A DNA stretch of 64,000 nt from Caldilineaceae bacterium bin34 (GCA_002238555.1 MPMO01000001.1:111789-175788); one strand, 5' to 3'; shown: positions 9,132 to 18,609, numbered from the stretch's first letter. Made by a program: numbers and translations. Notes: generated by a model not told the origin, from the sequence alone.

Positions 9132-10222
9132 CCATTCCCAACGGCCGGCCGACATGGCCAAACCATGAGATTCCGGAACATTCGGAACCCTATCCATACG
9201 TCTTCATGGGATTCGAACTGGCGCGGGCCACGGAAGCCGCAGCGCTGGCCGCAGGTCGGTATGTCGGTTTGGGGCTGCCCCAACAGGCGGACGAAGAGGC
9301 CTCGACAAGCCTGCTCAAAGAACTCGGCAGGCTACCGTGCCAGGGGTATGTCATCGGCCACGGGCACCGCGAGCGGGAGGTTCAGCATCCGGACGATCCG
9401 GCACTTTGGGTGGGAACGGGTTCCGGGCCGGAGATGGACGTAGTCTACGCCGCGGTCGACGGCACAAACCTGTTGGCGCAGGGCAGGCCCGGCGCCGTCT
9501 CCATGATTTGCGCCACGCCCCGAGACCAGATGTGGCTGCCCCGCTCGGCCCTCAACATGCAGAAAATCGTGGTGGATCGCAGGGTGGCCAAGGCCTTGGT
9601 GCCGGAGTGTCTGGACGCGCCGCCCGGATGGGTCCTGGCTCTGGTGGCACGCGAACTGGACAAGGACATCAGCGATCTGGTGGTCTGGGTGCTTGACAGA
9701 CCCCGCCACACCAACCTGGTATCCCAGATCCGCCTGGCGGGAGCCAGAGCCCAAATCCGCATCGACGGCGACATCGCCGGTGCCCTGCTGGCAGGCAATC
9801 CGGACAGCCGGGTGGATGTGCTCATGGGCGTGGGCGGGGCGGTGGAGGGCCTCCTGGCGGCCGCCGGCGTCAAGGCCATGGGCGGGGCCATGGTGACCCG
9901 GCTGGCCCCGCGCGACGAGGAAGAGCGCAGGATGGTCCTCGAAGAGGGACACGACCTGCAGACCATCCAGGCACTTGACGACCTGGTCAAGACCAACGAC
10001 ATCTACTTCGCGGCCACCGGGATCACCGACGGCGAACTGATCAGCGGTGTGACCTTCACGGGCCGGCTCGCAAAAACCCACTCCCTGATCCTGGGCGAAG
10101 GCGGTGTCAAGCGATTTGTGCAGTCCGAACACCCCATGCGCGGCAGTCGTTCGATGGCCATGCAGGGCAGGCACACCGTGCGCGCAGCCGATCCGGAAGC
10201 CGTCAGCGTTCCGCGACGGTGA
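9128..10222 (+). CDS. glpX: class II fructose-1,6-bisphosphatase
   Basis: A 364-residue GlpX-type phosphatase that hydrolyses fructose 1,6-bisphosphate in gluconeogenesis; some family members also act on sedoheptulose bisphosphate. Typical segments are FELARATEAAALAAGRYVG near residue 28, EMDVVYAAVDGTNLLAQGRPGA near 105 (lithium-sensitive phosphatase metal motif), IRIDGDIAGAL near 220, GVGGAVEG near 238 and the C-terminal FAATGITDGELI. The ATG at 9128 forms an ATGA overlap with the SulP gene; an internal ATG at 9207 gives a more canonical N-terminus and is an alternative. Its 3' end overlaps the convergent enolase-superfamily gene by 20 bp. Confidence 0.9.
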   Translation: MTIPNGRPTWPNHEIPEHSEPYPYVFMGFELARATEAAALAAGRYVGLGLPQQADEEASTSLLKELGRLPCQGYVIGHGHREREVQHPDDPALWVGTGSGPEMDVVYAAVDGTNLLAQGRPGAVSMICATPRDQMWLPRSALNMQKIVVDRRVAKALVPECLDAPPGWVLALVARELDKDISDLVVWVLDRPRHTNLVSQIRLAGARAQIRIDGDIAGALLAGNPDSRVDVLMGVGGAVEGLLAAAGVKAMGGAMVTRLAPRDEEERRMVLEEGHDLQTIQALDDLVKTNDIYFAATGITDGELISGVTFTGRLAKTHSLILGEGGVKRFVQSEHPMRGSRSMAMQGRHTVRAADPEAVSVPRR

Positions 10223-11387
10223 CGTCCTCCGCGTGGGCGGCGATGAAGTCCCAATCGTAGACAACGCCCAGGCCCGGTCCCTGCGGCACCGGGACGCAGC
10301 CGTCCTCGTCCAACGCCTGTGGGTGATCCAGATAACCGCAGGCATATACCGGAGGAACGCAGTTCGGCATGTCCGGGCCAATGAGTGCCATCTCGTACAT
10401 GTGCGTGTTCGGCAGCGCCGACATCAGCGCCCGGTGTCCAGGCCCGCACGCGTGCAGTTGCAGGTCGAACCCGAGTGCCTGGCACACATGTGCGATTTTC
10501 AAGGCGCCGGTAATGCCCATGTCGTATTCGGGATCGGCATGCACCATGTCGCAGGCGCCGTCCAGCAGAAAGTTCGCCTTCAGCTCGATGCCGCGCACGT
10601 GTTCACCCACGAGCAGCGGTGTCCGCAGCCGTTCGCGCAGCCGGCGATGGCTGCGCGCCGAGGTTCCGCTGTCGCGGTAGGGATCCTCGTACCAGAAAAA
10701 TCCGGCCTCGTCGCAGGCCTGGCCGACGTACAGGGCATCCATCCAGGTACGCAGCTGGCAGGCCGGATCCAGCATCAGCCTCCAGTCGTCGCCCACGGCC
10801 GCCCGCACGGCCAGGGCGTTCGCGGCCTCCTCGCGGGCGTCGCCTTCGTGCCAGCCATGGATTTTGAAGCCCCGAAAACCGGCCGCCCGGCATTCGCGGG
10901 CATAGTCGACATAGGCTTCAATGCTGTCGAGGCCGCCCGGTTCGCGCTGGCCGTGATAGGTACTGGCATAGGTCGGCAACCGAGAGCGAAATCCTCCCAG
11001 CATGGCCGAAACGGAGACTCCGTGCGCCTTGCCGGCCAGATCCCAGAGGGCCAGATCGAGGGGCCCGTGCCCCATATGGTCGTAGGCGCGTGCCTCGCGC
11101 TTCAACTCCTCGTAAATCAATTCCCGCTGCAGGGGATTCCGACCCAGCAGCAAGGGCGCCAGCATCCGCATCTGCCCGAGTGTGGATTCGGTGCCCACCC
11201 AATGTGTCACATACTCCCCGCTCAGTCCGTCGTCGCAGAGGATGCGCACCGCGAAGCGCCGAACCGGCAACGAGCCGTCCCGATCGGCAACCATGTTGCC
11301 GACGCCCTGGGCATCGTGAGCTCCCAGGGACAGACCGGCTACCTGAAACGTAAATGGGTGGATCTCCACGCGGCGGATTTGGCTCAT
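10203..11387 (-). CDS. mandelate racemase/muconate lactonizing enzyme (enolase superfamily) sugar-acid dehydratase
   Basis: A 394-residue enolase-superfamily protein starting at MSQIRRVE. The barrel acid/base motif is FRGFKIHGW (Lys-x-His), followed by metal ligands in LMLDPACQ (Asp), FWYEDPY (Glu) and LVGEHV (Glu), and a late His in LQLHACGPG. A Lys-x-His pair is found in acid-sugar dehydratases such as L-rhamnonate or mannonate dehydratases, so dehydration of a sugar acid is the best guess. The open frame continues upstream to 11600 but the extra sequence has no family similarity. The gene runs opposite to glpX and overlaps its 3' end by 20 bp. Confidence 0.88.
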   Translation of the reverse strand: MSQIRRVEIHPFTFQVAGLSLGAHDAQGVGNMVADRDGSLPVRRFAVRILCDDGLSGEYVTHWVGTESTLGQMRMLAPLLLGRNPLQRELIYEELKREARAYDHMGHGPLDLALWDLAGKAHGVSVSAMLGGFRSRLPTYASTYHGQREPGGLDSIEAYVDYARECRAAGFRGFKIHGWHEGDAREEAANALAVRAAVGDDWRLMLDPACQLRTWMDALYVGQACDEAGFFWYEDPYRDSGTSARSHRRLRERLRTPLLVGEHVRGIELKANFLLDGACDMVHADPEYDMGITGALKIAHVCQALGFDLQLHACGPGHRALMSALPNTHMYEMALIGPDMPNCVPPVYACGYLDHPQALDEDGCVPVPQGPGLGVVYDWDFIAAHAEDVTVAER

Positions 11388-11618
11388 GGCTAAGGCACCG
11401 AATGCATGGTGGGAGGGAAGCAACCTTGATCCTACCCGCAGGCTGTAGTCGCCAAGGACCTTGGGCAGGTCCAAGCCGTTGACCGGCATCGGAAACCGAC
11501 CGGTGGGAACCAACCAGCCTTCCCCGGCACCTTGGCCACATCGCAGTCCCGCACAGGCGATCCGGCTTCCTGCCTGCCGCAGACTTCGACCGGCAGCCAA
11601 CCCCGGGAACGGTCCAGC

Positions 11619-11648
11619 TTGACCGCTGCCCGGCAGCCTGCCTATACT
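11619..11648 (+). promoter_or_regulatory. sigma-70-like promoter for the valS T-box leader
   Basis: TTGACC at 11619-11624 and TATACT at 11643-11648 are separated by 18 bp. This is close to the housekeeping consensus, and transcription would start at about 11655, just before the structured T-box leader. Confidence 0.65.
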
Positions 11649-11654
11649 GGGAGC

Positions 11655-11912
11655 AGTTCAGCAGAGAACTGGATCGCACCGGACCAGTACCTGCCCAACG
11701 CAGCTGCAGAGAGGAGGGCCGCAAGGCTGAAAGCCCTTCGCTGGCAGGGGGTGGGGAAGTCACCGGGAAGCCAGGGCAGGTGAATCGGCGGACAGCCTGC
11801 TTCGGGTCAGCCCGTTACAGCTGCGCAAGAGAGCGGTGCCCGTTGCGGCCGGTGCCGAATCAAGGTGGTACCGCGGAGACCGCTTCGTCCTTGTACGAGC
11901 GGTCTTTTTGTT
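11655..11912 (+). ncRNA. T-box riboswitch (tRNA-Val-sensing leader of valS)
   Basis: The leader holds the T-box core AAGGTGGTACCGCGG at 11862-11876. Its UGGU can pair with the ACCA end of uncharged tRNA-Val. It is directly followed by an intrinsic terminator. Upstream, ACCTGCCC (about 11692-11699) pairs with GGGCAGGT (about 11774-11781) to close a long Stem I, which contains an AGAGAGG segment and a GAGGGC/GCCCTTC distal hairpin. A GUC triplet at 11759-11761 on the 3' side is a candidate valine specifier; GUG at 11751-11753 is an alternative. Binding of uncharged tRNA-Val would favour the antiterminator and raise valS expression. Confidence 0.88.
11878..11910 (+). terminator. T-box-controlled intrinsic terminator
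   Basis: GACCGC...TCGT pairs with ACGA...GCGGTC around a short loop and is followed by TTTTT at 11904-11908. It overlaps the 3' side of the T-box core, so antiterminator and terminator are mutually exclusive, as in class I T-boxes. Confidence 0.82.
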
Positions 11913-11936
11913 GCCGACAACAACGGACTCACGGCG

Positions 11937-14651
11937 ATGCCCAGCAACTCAAACCAGGCCTGGAACCCATCCCAACACGAGGAAGCCCTGTATCGGGAGT
12001 GGGAAGAGGCTGGATTTTTCCGACCCGAGACCCAGGCCGACCTGGGTCAGGCGGATCCCGCAAAGGCTCCCTTCGTGGTCGCCATGCCGCCGCCCAACGT
12101 GACCGGGGCCCTGCACCTCGGCCACGCCATCATGGACGCGGTTGAGGACTTCCTGGTGCGGTACCGGCGCATGCAGGGCCATCCCACACTCTGGGTGCCG
12201 GGCACCGATCATGCCGGCATCGCCACGCAGAGCGTGGTGGAGAGATACCTGGAGAGCCAAGGCACCAGCCGGGAGGAATTGGGAAGGGAAGCCTTTGAGG
12301 AAGAGGTCTGGGCTTGGAAAGACGAGTACCACCACCGCATATCCAGCCAACAGCGGCGCATGGGAATCTCCTGCGACTGGACGCGGGAGCGGTTCACACT
12401 GGATCCCGGCCTGTCCCGCGCCGTGCGGTCCTCCTTTGTCCGGCTGTACCGGGAAGGCCTGATTTACCGCAGACACTACCTGGTGAACTGGTCGCCCCGG
12501 CTACAGACCGCAGTATCGGACCTGGAAGTCGAATACAGCGAGGAGACGGGCACTCTCTATACATTCCGCTATCCGCTGGCAGACGGCAACGAATTCATCC
12601 CGGTTTCCACCACCCGGCCGGAAACGATCCTGGGCGACACGGGCCTTGCCGTCCATCCTGACGACGACCGCTACCGTCGGTTCGTCGGCCGCAACGCCGT
12701 GGTGCCGCTCATGAACCGGCCCATCCCGGTGATCGCAGACGAAGCCGTGGACAAGGATTTCGGGACAGGGGCCCTCAAGATCACCCCCGGCCATGACCAC
12801 ACCGATTACGAGATTGGCTCGCGCCATGATCTTCCGGCCGTGACCGTCCTCGATCGGCACGGAATCCTCAACGACAACGCCGGCAGGTTTGCCGGCCTGG
12901 ATCGGGAAACCGGACGCCGGCGCGTTTGGGAGGCCCTGGAACAGCAGGGCATGGCCATCGGCACCGAACAACACCTGCAACGTGTGCCCCGGTCCCAGCG
13001 CTCGGGCGAGATTATCGAGCCGCGACTAAGCCTGCAATGGTTCGTCTCGATGAAGGACATGGCCGCCGCTGCTTCCGCCGCGGTGCGGAACGGTGAGATT
13101 CGCATCGTTCCCGAACGGTTCGAAGCCGTGTTCCACAACTGGCTCGACAACATTCGGGACTGGTGCATATCCAGACAGCTGTGGTGGGGCCACCGCATAC
13201 CGGTCTGGTACGGTCCGGACGGTCACGAGTTCTGTGCCATGGACGAAGGCGAAGCCCGGACGCAGGCGCGCGCACACTACGGACACGACACGGACCTGCG
13301 TCAGGACCCGGATGTCCTGGACACGTGGTACAGCAGCGGTCTGTGGCCCTTCAGCATCCTGGGGTGGCCGGACGACACCCAAGACATGCGGGACTGGTAT
13401 CCGACCACGGTGCTGGAGACCGGATACGACATCATCTTCTTCTGGGTGGCCCGCATGATCATGATGGGGCTCAAGTTCACCGGCCGCATTCCCTTCAGCA
13501 CGGTCTACCTGCACGGCCTGGTGCGTGCCGAGAGTGGCGAGAAGATGAGCAAGTCGCTCGGCAACGCCGTCGATCCCCTCGACCTCATTGCCGAGTACGG
13601 TGCCGATGCGCTGCGATACTCGCTGTTGACCGGGATCACGCCGGGCAACGACGTGCAATTGAGCACCCAGCGGCTGCAAAGCAACCGGAACTTCGGAAAC
13701 AAGCTTTGGAACGCGGCCAGGTTCGCATCGATGCACCTGGACGGCACGGACCTAGCCTTGACCGCACCGGCCAACCGATTCCAAACGGCGTACGCCGTGG
13801 ACCGGAAGCGGCTGTCCTGTCTGGCCAACCAGTGGATCCATGATCGGTGCCAGGCCGTCACGGCGGATGTCACGCGCCTGATCGACAGCTGGCAGATTGG
13901 CGAAGCCGGAGCCATTCTCCATAATTTCGTTTGGCACGAGTTCTGCGACTGGTATCTGGAGTCGGCCAAGGTGTATCTCCAGAGCGGGCAAGCGCACACG
14001 GCGGCCGAAACCCGTCGCACCATCGCCTGGAGTCTGGAACGAATCCTCCGATTGCTGCATCCCTACCTGCCGTTCCTGACGGAAGCGGTTTGGAAGCAGC
14101 TGCCGGGTATTCCCGAGCGTGCCGCGACCCTCATGATGGCCCGGTGGCCGGATGCGGAATGTGCGCAGCCCGGTCCCGTGCGCGACTACAGCCTGATCCA
14201 AGGGATCGTTCGCACCGTCCGCAATCTCAGGTCGGAATACCGTCTGGATCCCGGTCGGCTCCTGGAGGGGTGGCTCGTGTCACAGGAGGATTCCGAACTC
14301 CTCACCCGGAACCGCGACATCCTGTGTTCGCTGGCCCGGCTGGATGCGGGATCGTTGCAAGTCCTAACCGAGACTCCTGCCCAATCCCAAACGGCCACCG
14401 CCACCTCGGGACCGGTAACCATCCATCTGCCCCTGGCCGGAATTCTCGACATTCCGGCGGAGCGCACGCGGCTGACCAAGGACCTCGAATCCCTCGAGGC
14501 CAGACGCGGTCAGGCCGTTCGCATGCTGGACAATCCCGGCTTTGTCGCCAAGGCTCCTGCAGAGGTGGTCCAACGGGAACGGGACAAGGTCGACGGCTTG
14601 ACCTCCGAAATCGAACAGACGCGGACACGCCTGCACGCTTTGGGAACCTGA
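11937..14651 (+). CDS. valS: valyl-tRNA synthetase
   Basis: A 904-residue class I aminoacyl-tRNA synthetase that charges tRNA-Val. The HIGH-equivalent motif is NVTGALHLGHA near residue 55 and the KMSKS motif is GEKMSKSLGN near 535. Between them lies the CP1 editing domain (STTRPETILGDTG near 225) that clears mischarged Thr. The C-terminus has the Val-specific coiled coil (LTKDLESLEARRGQ). The frame is open back to a GTG inside the T-box sequence, but ATG 11937, after the terminator, gives the normal N-terminus. Expression is expected to rise when valine or charged tRNA-Val is scarce. Confidence 0.97.
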   Translation: MPSNSNQAWNPSQHEEALYREWEEAGFFRPETQADLGQADPAKAPFVVAMPPPNVTGALHLGHAIMDAVEDFLVRYRRMQGHPTLWVPGTDHAGIATQSVVERYLESQGTSREELGREAFEEEVWAWKDEYHHRISSQQRRMGISCDWTRERFTLDPGLSRAVRSSFVRLYREGLIYRRHYLVNWSPRLQTAVSDLEVEYSEETGTLYTFRYPLADGNEFIPVSTTRPETILGDTGLAVHPDDDRYRRFVGRNAVVPLMNRPIPVIADEAVDKDFGTGALKITPGHDHTDYEIGSRHDLPAVTVLDRHGILNDNAGRFAGLDRETGRRRVWEALEQQGMAIGTEQHLQRVPRSQRSGEIIEPRLSLQWFVSMKDMAAAASAAVRNGEIRIVPERFEAVFHNWLDNIRDWCISRQLWWGHRIPVWYGPDGHEFCAMDEGEARTQARAHYGHDTDLRQDPDVLDTWYSSGLWPFSILGWPDDTQDMRDWYPTTVLETGYDIIFFWVARMIMMGLKFTGRIPFSTVYLHGLVRAESGEKMSKSLGNAVDPLDLIAEYGADALRYSLLTGITPGNDVQLSTQRLQSNRNFGNKLWNAARFASMHLDGTDLALTAPANRFQTAYAVDRKRLSCLANQWIHDRCQAVTADVTRLIDSWQIGEAGAILHNFVWHEFCDWYLESAKVYLQSGQAHTAAETRRTIAWSLERILRLLHPYLPFLTEAVWKQLPGIPERAATLMMARWPDAECAQPGPVRDYSLIQGIVRTVRNLRSEYRLDPGRLLEGWLVSQEDSELLTRNRDILCSLARLDAGSLQVLTETPAQSQTATATSGPVTIHLPLAGILDIPAERTRLTKDLESLEARRGQAVRMLDNPGFVAKAPAEVVQRERDKVDGLTSEIEQTRTRLHALGT

Positions 14652-14938
14652 TTCGGGAGCCTGCACCACCGATCAATCGGCATTTTCCAGCCCTGTGCGA
14701 TCCGGCCCGACAACCGGCTGCTGTGCTACAATCCGCCCCGATGCCGGGGCCACTAGCACGTAGATTATTTAGCCTTTCCGCCGTTGCTGACTGTTGGTAA
14801 TCCGACCCCCACAGTTTGTTGATTGCTACTCGTGTTCCCGCTGTCGTCCCCTACCTTCTTTCCTGACTCCCGTCATAACGCCGATCGTCCGCATCCTGCC
14901 TTAGATGGCTAGGATGGTTCCAGCGCGTAGTCAATCCC
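14652..14938 (+). promoter_or_regulatory. leader/promoter region of the cytochrome bc operon
   Basis: This 287-bp gap holds no convincing gene. A TACAAT box at about 14729 inside gtgctacaatcc could be a -10 element, but I see no good -35 at standard spacing. The next gene starts with GTG at 14939. Confidence 0.35.
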
Positions 14939-15445
14939 GTGGCTGAACTCTCATCTGCCGGCCAGGCGCACATCCTGGAAGCCAAGCGAAGAGCCGCCGA
15001 ACGGCTGGGCGTTCCGTTTGATCCGGAAGCCGCGGCCTCGGCACCGGCCCCATCTGCCACCGAGGCTCCATCGGTTCCGGAACCGGAGCCACGCACCGAC
15101 CCGCCGGCAACGGAAGCTCCCGTTGCCGCGGAGGCGGAAACAGCACCCCCGATTGATACAGCAGAACCCGAACCGCCCGTCGCCGAGGCCGATTCAGCCC
15201 CGCCGGCGACTGCCCCGCCGCCCGAGCCCGCGGCTCCTGCGGCCACCCCGGCCAGGCCGCGCCCCAGGCCGGCCGCCCCCCCGCGGCGCCCTTCCCCCCC
15301 CCCCCGCCGCCCCCCCCCCCGCCGGGCCCCGCGCCTCCTGCGCCCCCCCCGGCCAGGCCGCGCCCCAGGCCGGCCGCCCCCGCCGCGCCACCCGCGCCGG
15401 AAGTTGCGGAACCCACCTACTTCCAGAGTCAGGTCCGAACCGTAA
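14939..15445 (+). CDS. N-terminal proline/alanine-rich part of the Rieske protein (frameshifted from the rest)
   Basis: A GTG start gives an N-terminal helix (residues 5-25) followed by a long Pro/Ala/Glu-rich, low-complexity stretch that ends out of frame at 15445. The continuation in another frame ([18 protein letters not shown], then the membrane anchor) joins directly to the Rieske domain. A proline-rich repeat is read in this frame at about 15250 and in the Rieske frame 101 bp later. Between the copies are C tracts of 12 (15294-15305) and 11 (15310-15320). I take this and the following entry as one gene broken by a homopolymer-length error or variant. Confidence 0.6.
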   Translation: MAELSSAGQAHILEAKRRAAERLGVPFDPEAAASAPAPSATEAPSVPEPEPRTDPPATEAPVAAEAETAPPIDTAEPEPPVAEADSAPPATAPPPEPAAPAATPARPRPRPAAPPRRPSPPPRRPPPRRAPRLLRPPRPGRAPGRPPPPRHPRRKLRNPPTSRVRSEP

Positions 15446-15483
15446 ACCGAAGGGAGTTCCTCGCCTATTCCTGGACCGCGGCC

Positions 15484-15960
15484 GTGGGTATCGTCACCGC
15501 CCAGAGTTTGGTCGCCACCGGCCTGCTCATGTATCCGCGGTTCAAGGCAGGCGAATTCGGCGGCGACTTTCTGCTGGGTTCCACGGCCGGGCTGCCGTCG
15601 CTGGAAGCAGCGCCGCAAAGCAACCCGCTCGGAAAGTTCTGGCTGATCAACACCGACGAGGGCCCGCGCGCGCTCTACATGGTGTGCACGCACCTGGGCT
15701 GTCTCTTCAAGTGGGTGGACGCCAACAAGCGCTTCGAATGCCCTTGCCATGGTTCCAAGTTCACGCGCGAAGGGGACTGGATCGAAGGACCCGCGCCCCG
15801 CAGCCTGGACCAGTTCGTGGTTGAAGTAACCCAAGACGGCAGCGTCGTGGCTTCCACGCAGAGCGCGGACGGCGGCATCCAGGCCCCGGGCGCGCCTGCC
15901 GAAGGCACCGAAATCGTGGTCAAGACGGGCAGCAGGATTCAGGGACCAGCCCATTCATAA
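15484..15960 (+). CDS. Rieske [2Fe-2S] iron-sulfur protein of a cytochrome bc complex (C-terminal portion)
   Basis: This holds the redox domain of the quinol:cytochrome c reductase Rieske subunit. The cluster motifs are CTHLGC and CPCHGS, with two Cys and two His ligands, and [10 protein letters not shown] follows. The same frame is open upstream of the ATG at 15484 to about 15352 and encodes the twin-Arg-like RREFLAY and a transmembrane anchor ([19 protein letters not shown]), so the true protein starts at 14939 in another frame. Downstream are cytochrome b (5-bp gap) and cytochrome c. It takes electrons from quinol bound to cytochrome b and passes them to the dihaem cytochrome c. Confidence 0.88.
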   Translation: MGIVTAQSLVATGLLMYPRFKAGEFGGDFLLGSTAGLPSLEAAPQSNPLGKFWLINTDEGPRALYMVCTHLGCLFKWVDANKRFECPCHGSKFTREGDWIEGPAPRSLDQFVVEVTQDGSVVASTQSADGGIQAPGAPAEGTEIVVKTGSRIQGPAHS

Positions 15961-15965
15961 GTTCG

Positions 15966-17591
15966 ATGTCAGTTCAAAGTCCGGCCCCCCAAAAGAAACC
16001 CTGGTTCCTCGCGTTGCTGTCCGCACTGGACGGCATCTTCGTCTACCTGACGGCCGGCATTTCGACCGGCGAGTTCCGGGCGATGTTGCGCGGGGATGCA
16101 CCGGGACGCCCCAACACGCGGCTCACGCCGCACGCCGATGCCTTCCTGTTGCACATCAAGCCTTCCTACTACCACGAAAGCGTCACGCGCTTCACGCACA
16201 CGTTCCGTCTGGGCCTCCTATCGACCTACCTGTTCCTGTTTGAAACGATCACCGGCATCATCCTCATGATTTGGTACGCCCCGTCACCCGAACGGGCGTA
16301 CGTGGACATGATCCGATTGCTGAGCAACGTTCCGTTCGGGCAGTTGATGCGCGACCTGCATCGCATCGGCGCGGAACTGATGGTGGGCATCGTGACGCTG
16401 CACATGGTGCGGACCTACTTGACGGGAAGCTACAAGCCGCCCCGGGAGTTCACGTGGCTGACGGGTGTGCTGCTGTTGGTCATGACCCTGTTCCTCAGTT
16501 TCTCCGGCTACCTGCTGCCCTGGGATCAGCTGGCGTTCTGGGCCGTCACCATCGGTACCTCGATGGCCGAAGCCGTGCCTCCCGCGTTTGTGGGCGAGAT
16601 CATCAACCTCCTGGCCCGCGGCGCACCGGACATCGGGGCCAACGGACTGTTGCGGTTCTACCTGTTGCACGTACTGTTCCTGCCCCTGCTTTTGATTCTG
16701 TTCTTCTTTGTCCACTACTACAAGGTCGTCCTCTACGGCATCAGCCTCCCGGCGCAGGAGGAGGAAGTGGGGGAGGATACGGCCAACCGGGTCCCGGCCA
16801 ACCGCCGGGTCTACTACCTGCCCGAGGTCCTGTTGGACGAAGGAACGTTCCTCCTGGCGGTGACCGCCATCATCACCGCGGTCACGGTCTTCCTCTTCCA
16901 GGCACCCCTGGAACACATTGCCAATCCGCAGCAGACACCGTTCCATACGGTGGCGCCGTGGTACTTCTACTGGCTGCAGGGCCTGCTGAAGATCGCCGAC
17001 AAGCTGTGGGCCGGCGTCATCATTCCCGGCGTCCTGCTGGTGATGCTCATGGCCATTCCGTACCTGGACCGGAACCCCAGCCGGCGGGGAGCCGACCGCC
17101 GGGTCGCCACCATTTCCGGCATTGTGGCCGGCGTCCTCATGATCATCCTGAGCTGGATGGGCACCCCGGCCTATGCGGTTCAGGGTGCTCCGGCCCTGGA
17201 GGTTGTCGAGAAATTGATGCCCGAAGAGAAGGTCGGCATTTCCCGGAAAATCGGCTACAACCACATTCCGTTCGGAACCTACGACACCAGGGAACCCATC
17301 ACCACGGACGACGCGGAGTTTGCCAAGTTGTTGCACGAATTTGTCCACTTGCTTGAGGTCTGGGAGGAAAAGGCGCCCGATTTCAATGATCCCTGGGGCC
17401 TGTTGACGGTGACGCAGGACCAGGCAAACCTGAAGCACCTGCGCTGGGAAATCACGTGGCTCAGCAACGAGGGGACCGAGGAGTACTTCAAGCAGGACTA
17501 CTGGCTGCACAAGGACTCCTATTACTGGGAACAGTACGGCCGCAAGAAATTCGGCGTGCCTGAATTCCTTGAAATGCAGAACGGCGGCTAA
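15966..17591 (+). CDS. cytochrome b (b6/subunit IV fused type) of the bc complex, with long C-terminal extension
   Basis: A 541-residue membrane subunit carrying the two b haems and the quinol sites. The N-terminal four-helix haem bundle has His residues in [12 protein letters not shown] and TLHMVRTYL plus GYLLPWDQ. The second half ([15 protein letters not shown] onwards) corresponds to subunit IV, so both parts are in one chain. The Qo motif region reads [16 protein letters not shown] in place of PEWY. The last membrane helix ends near residue 400. After it comes an unusual soluble tail of about 135 residues, rich in charged and aromatic residues, that standard cytochrome b lacks. Confidence 0.92.
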   Translation: MSVQSPAPQKKPWFLALLSALDGIFVYLTAGISTGEFRAMLRGDAPGRPNTRLTPHADAFLLHIKPSYYHESVTRFTHTFRLGLLSTYLFLFETITGIILMIWYAPSPERAYVDMIRLLSNVPFGQLMRDLHRIGAELMVGIVTLHMVRTYLTGSYKPPREFTWLTGVLLLVMTLFLSFSGYLLPWDQLAFWAVTIGTSMAEAVPPAFVGEIINLLARGAPDIGANGLLRFYLLHVLFLPLLLILFFFVHYYKVVLYGISLPAQEEEVGEDTANRVPANRRVYYLPEVLLDEGTFLLAVTAIITAVTVFLFQAPLEHIANPQQTPFHTVAPWYFYWLQGLLKIADKLWAGVIIPGVLLVMLMAIPYLDRNPSRRGADRRVATISGIVAGVLMIILSWMGTPAYAVQGAPALEVVEKLMPEEKVGISRKIGYNHIPFGTYDTREPITTDDAEFAKLLHEFVHLLEVWEEKAPDFNDPWGLLTVTQDQANLKHLRWEITWLSNEGTEEYFKQDYWLHKDSYYWEQYGRKKFGVPEFLEMQNGG

Positions 17592-17645
17592 GCCATCCGG
17601 GGCCGTCCGGCGTCGCAAGCCCGTTTCGCACCCAAGAACTGTTTG

Positions 17646-18593
17646 ATGCGCTCCCTTTACGTCCGCAGCTTCGGCTCCAAATTGATTTGGGGGCTGGTTT
17701 CATCGTTTGTGATCGTGGTCTGCGTGGGCCTGACCGCCCAGACCGAGGACACCCGCATGGAGATCCAGACGAAAAACTGGGAAGGCCGCGGCATCGAAAA
17801 CGGCGCCGTCATCTTCGCCAACAACTGTGCCACCTGCCACGGACAGCAGGGCCAGGGCCTGCAGGGGATCGCACCGGCCCTGAACAGCCGCTACTTCTTT
17901 ACCCGCCGCTTGGAGGACGTGGGCCAGGACGGCGTGATGACCCTGTCCAACTATGTCTACCTGACGGTGGCCGCGGGCAGGCCCAGCAAGGACAACTCCC
18001 AGTGGGTCAACCGCATGGTCCCGTGGAGTTCCCAGTTTGGCGGCCCCCTGCGCGGCGATCAGGTGGTTGATGTGGTGGCCTATGTGATGAATTTCGAGGA
18101 GACCGCGCTGCAGCAGACCGCCTCCGAGGATCCGTTCCAGCCGTTCCTGGACGTGTCCAAGCCGCCCGAGTTCCAGAACATCGGCATCAGTGCGGATGCG
18201 GAGTGGACCCCGGTCCAGCTGGCTGTCACTTCGGTTCTGCCCATGGGCGACCGGGACCCGGACTACCTGTTCGGCGCCCTGGCCTGCAGCGGCTGCCATG
18301 ATCTGAATGAACCGCAGGCTCCGTCGTCCATGGGCGAAAGCGGCCCCAACTTCGGGACCATCCACGAGTTGGGAACCTACCGTCCGGAAGCGGCTGCCGA
18401 TCCGGCCGCCTACATCAAGGAAAGCATCATGTCGCCCGATGCCTTCCGCGTGGCCGACTACGATGACGCCATGCCCGACGATTTTGCCAACCGCATGACG
18501 GAAGAGGAAATCGATCGTCTGGTGCAGTGGCTCCTGGACCCCGACCGCGTCACCCATGCGCGGGATGCCGAAGGCAACATCATCGAAGAGTAG
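17646..18593 (+). CDS. membrane-anchored dihaem cytochrome c of the bc complex
   Basis: A 315-residue protein with one N-terminal membrane helix (residues about 12-32, an uncleaved anchor) and two c-type haem sites, CATCH at 61-65 and CSGCH at 214-218. Between the two haem domains lies a linker of about 100 residues. It follows cytochrome b by 54 bp and would accept electrons from the Rieske protein on the outer face of the membrane. An in-frame TTG lies immediately before the chosen ATG. The order Rieske, cytochrome b, cytochrome c is common in Chloroflexota and Actinobacteria. Confidence 0.88.
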   Translation: MRSLYVRSFGSKLIWGLVSSFVIVVCVGLTAQTEDTRMEIQTKNWEGRGIENGAVIFANNCATCHGQQGQGLQGIAPALNSRYFFTRRLEDVGQDGVMTLSNYVYLTVAAGRPSKDNSQWVNRMVPWSSQFGGPLRGDQVVDVVAYVMNFEETALQQTASEDPFQPFLDVSKPPEFQNIGISADAEWTPVQLAVTSVLPMGDRDPDYLFGALACSGCHDLNEPQAPSSMGESGPNFGTIHELGTYRPEAAADPAAYIKESIMSPDAFRVADYDDAMPDDFANRMTEEEIDRLVQWLLDPDRVTHARDAEGNIIEE

Positions 18594-18609
18594 CAGCCCG
18601 TTTCGGAGT

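Noticed and set aside
7779..9197. A 472-codon minus-strand frame opposite the SulP fusion
   Set aside because: Antisense to a well-supported transporter; composition is typical of antisense GC-rich frames.
15018..15824. A 268-codon third-frame open region across the Rieske gene
   Set aside because: It neither joins the N-terminal helix frame nor contains the Rieske cluster motifs; it is a by-product of the C-rich repeat.
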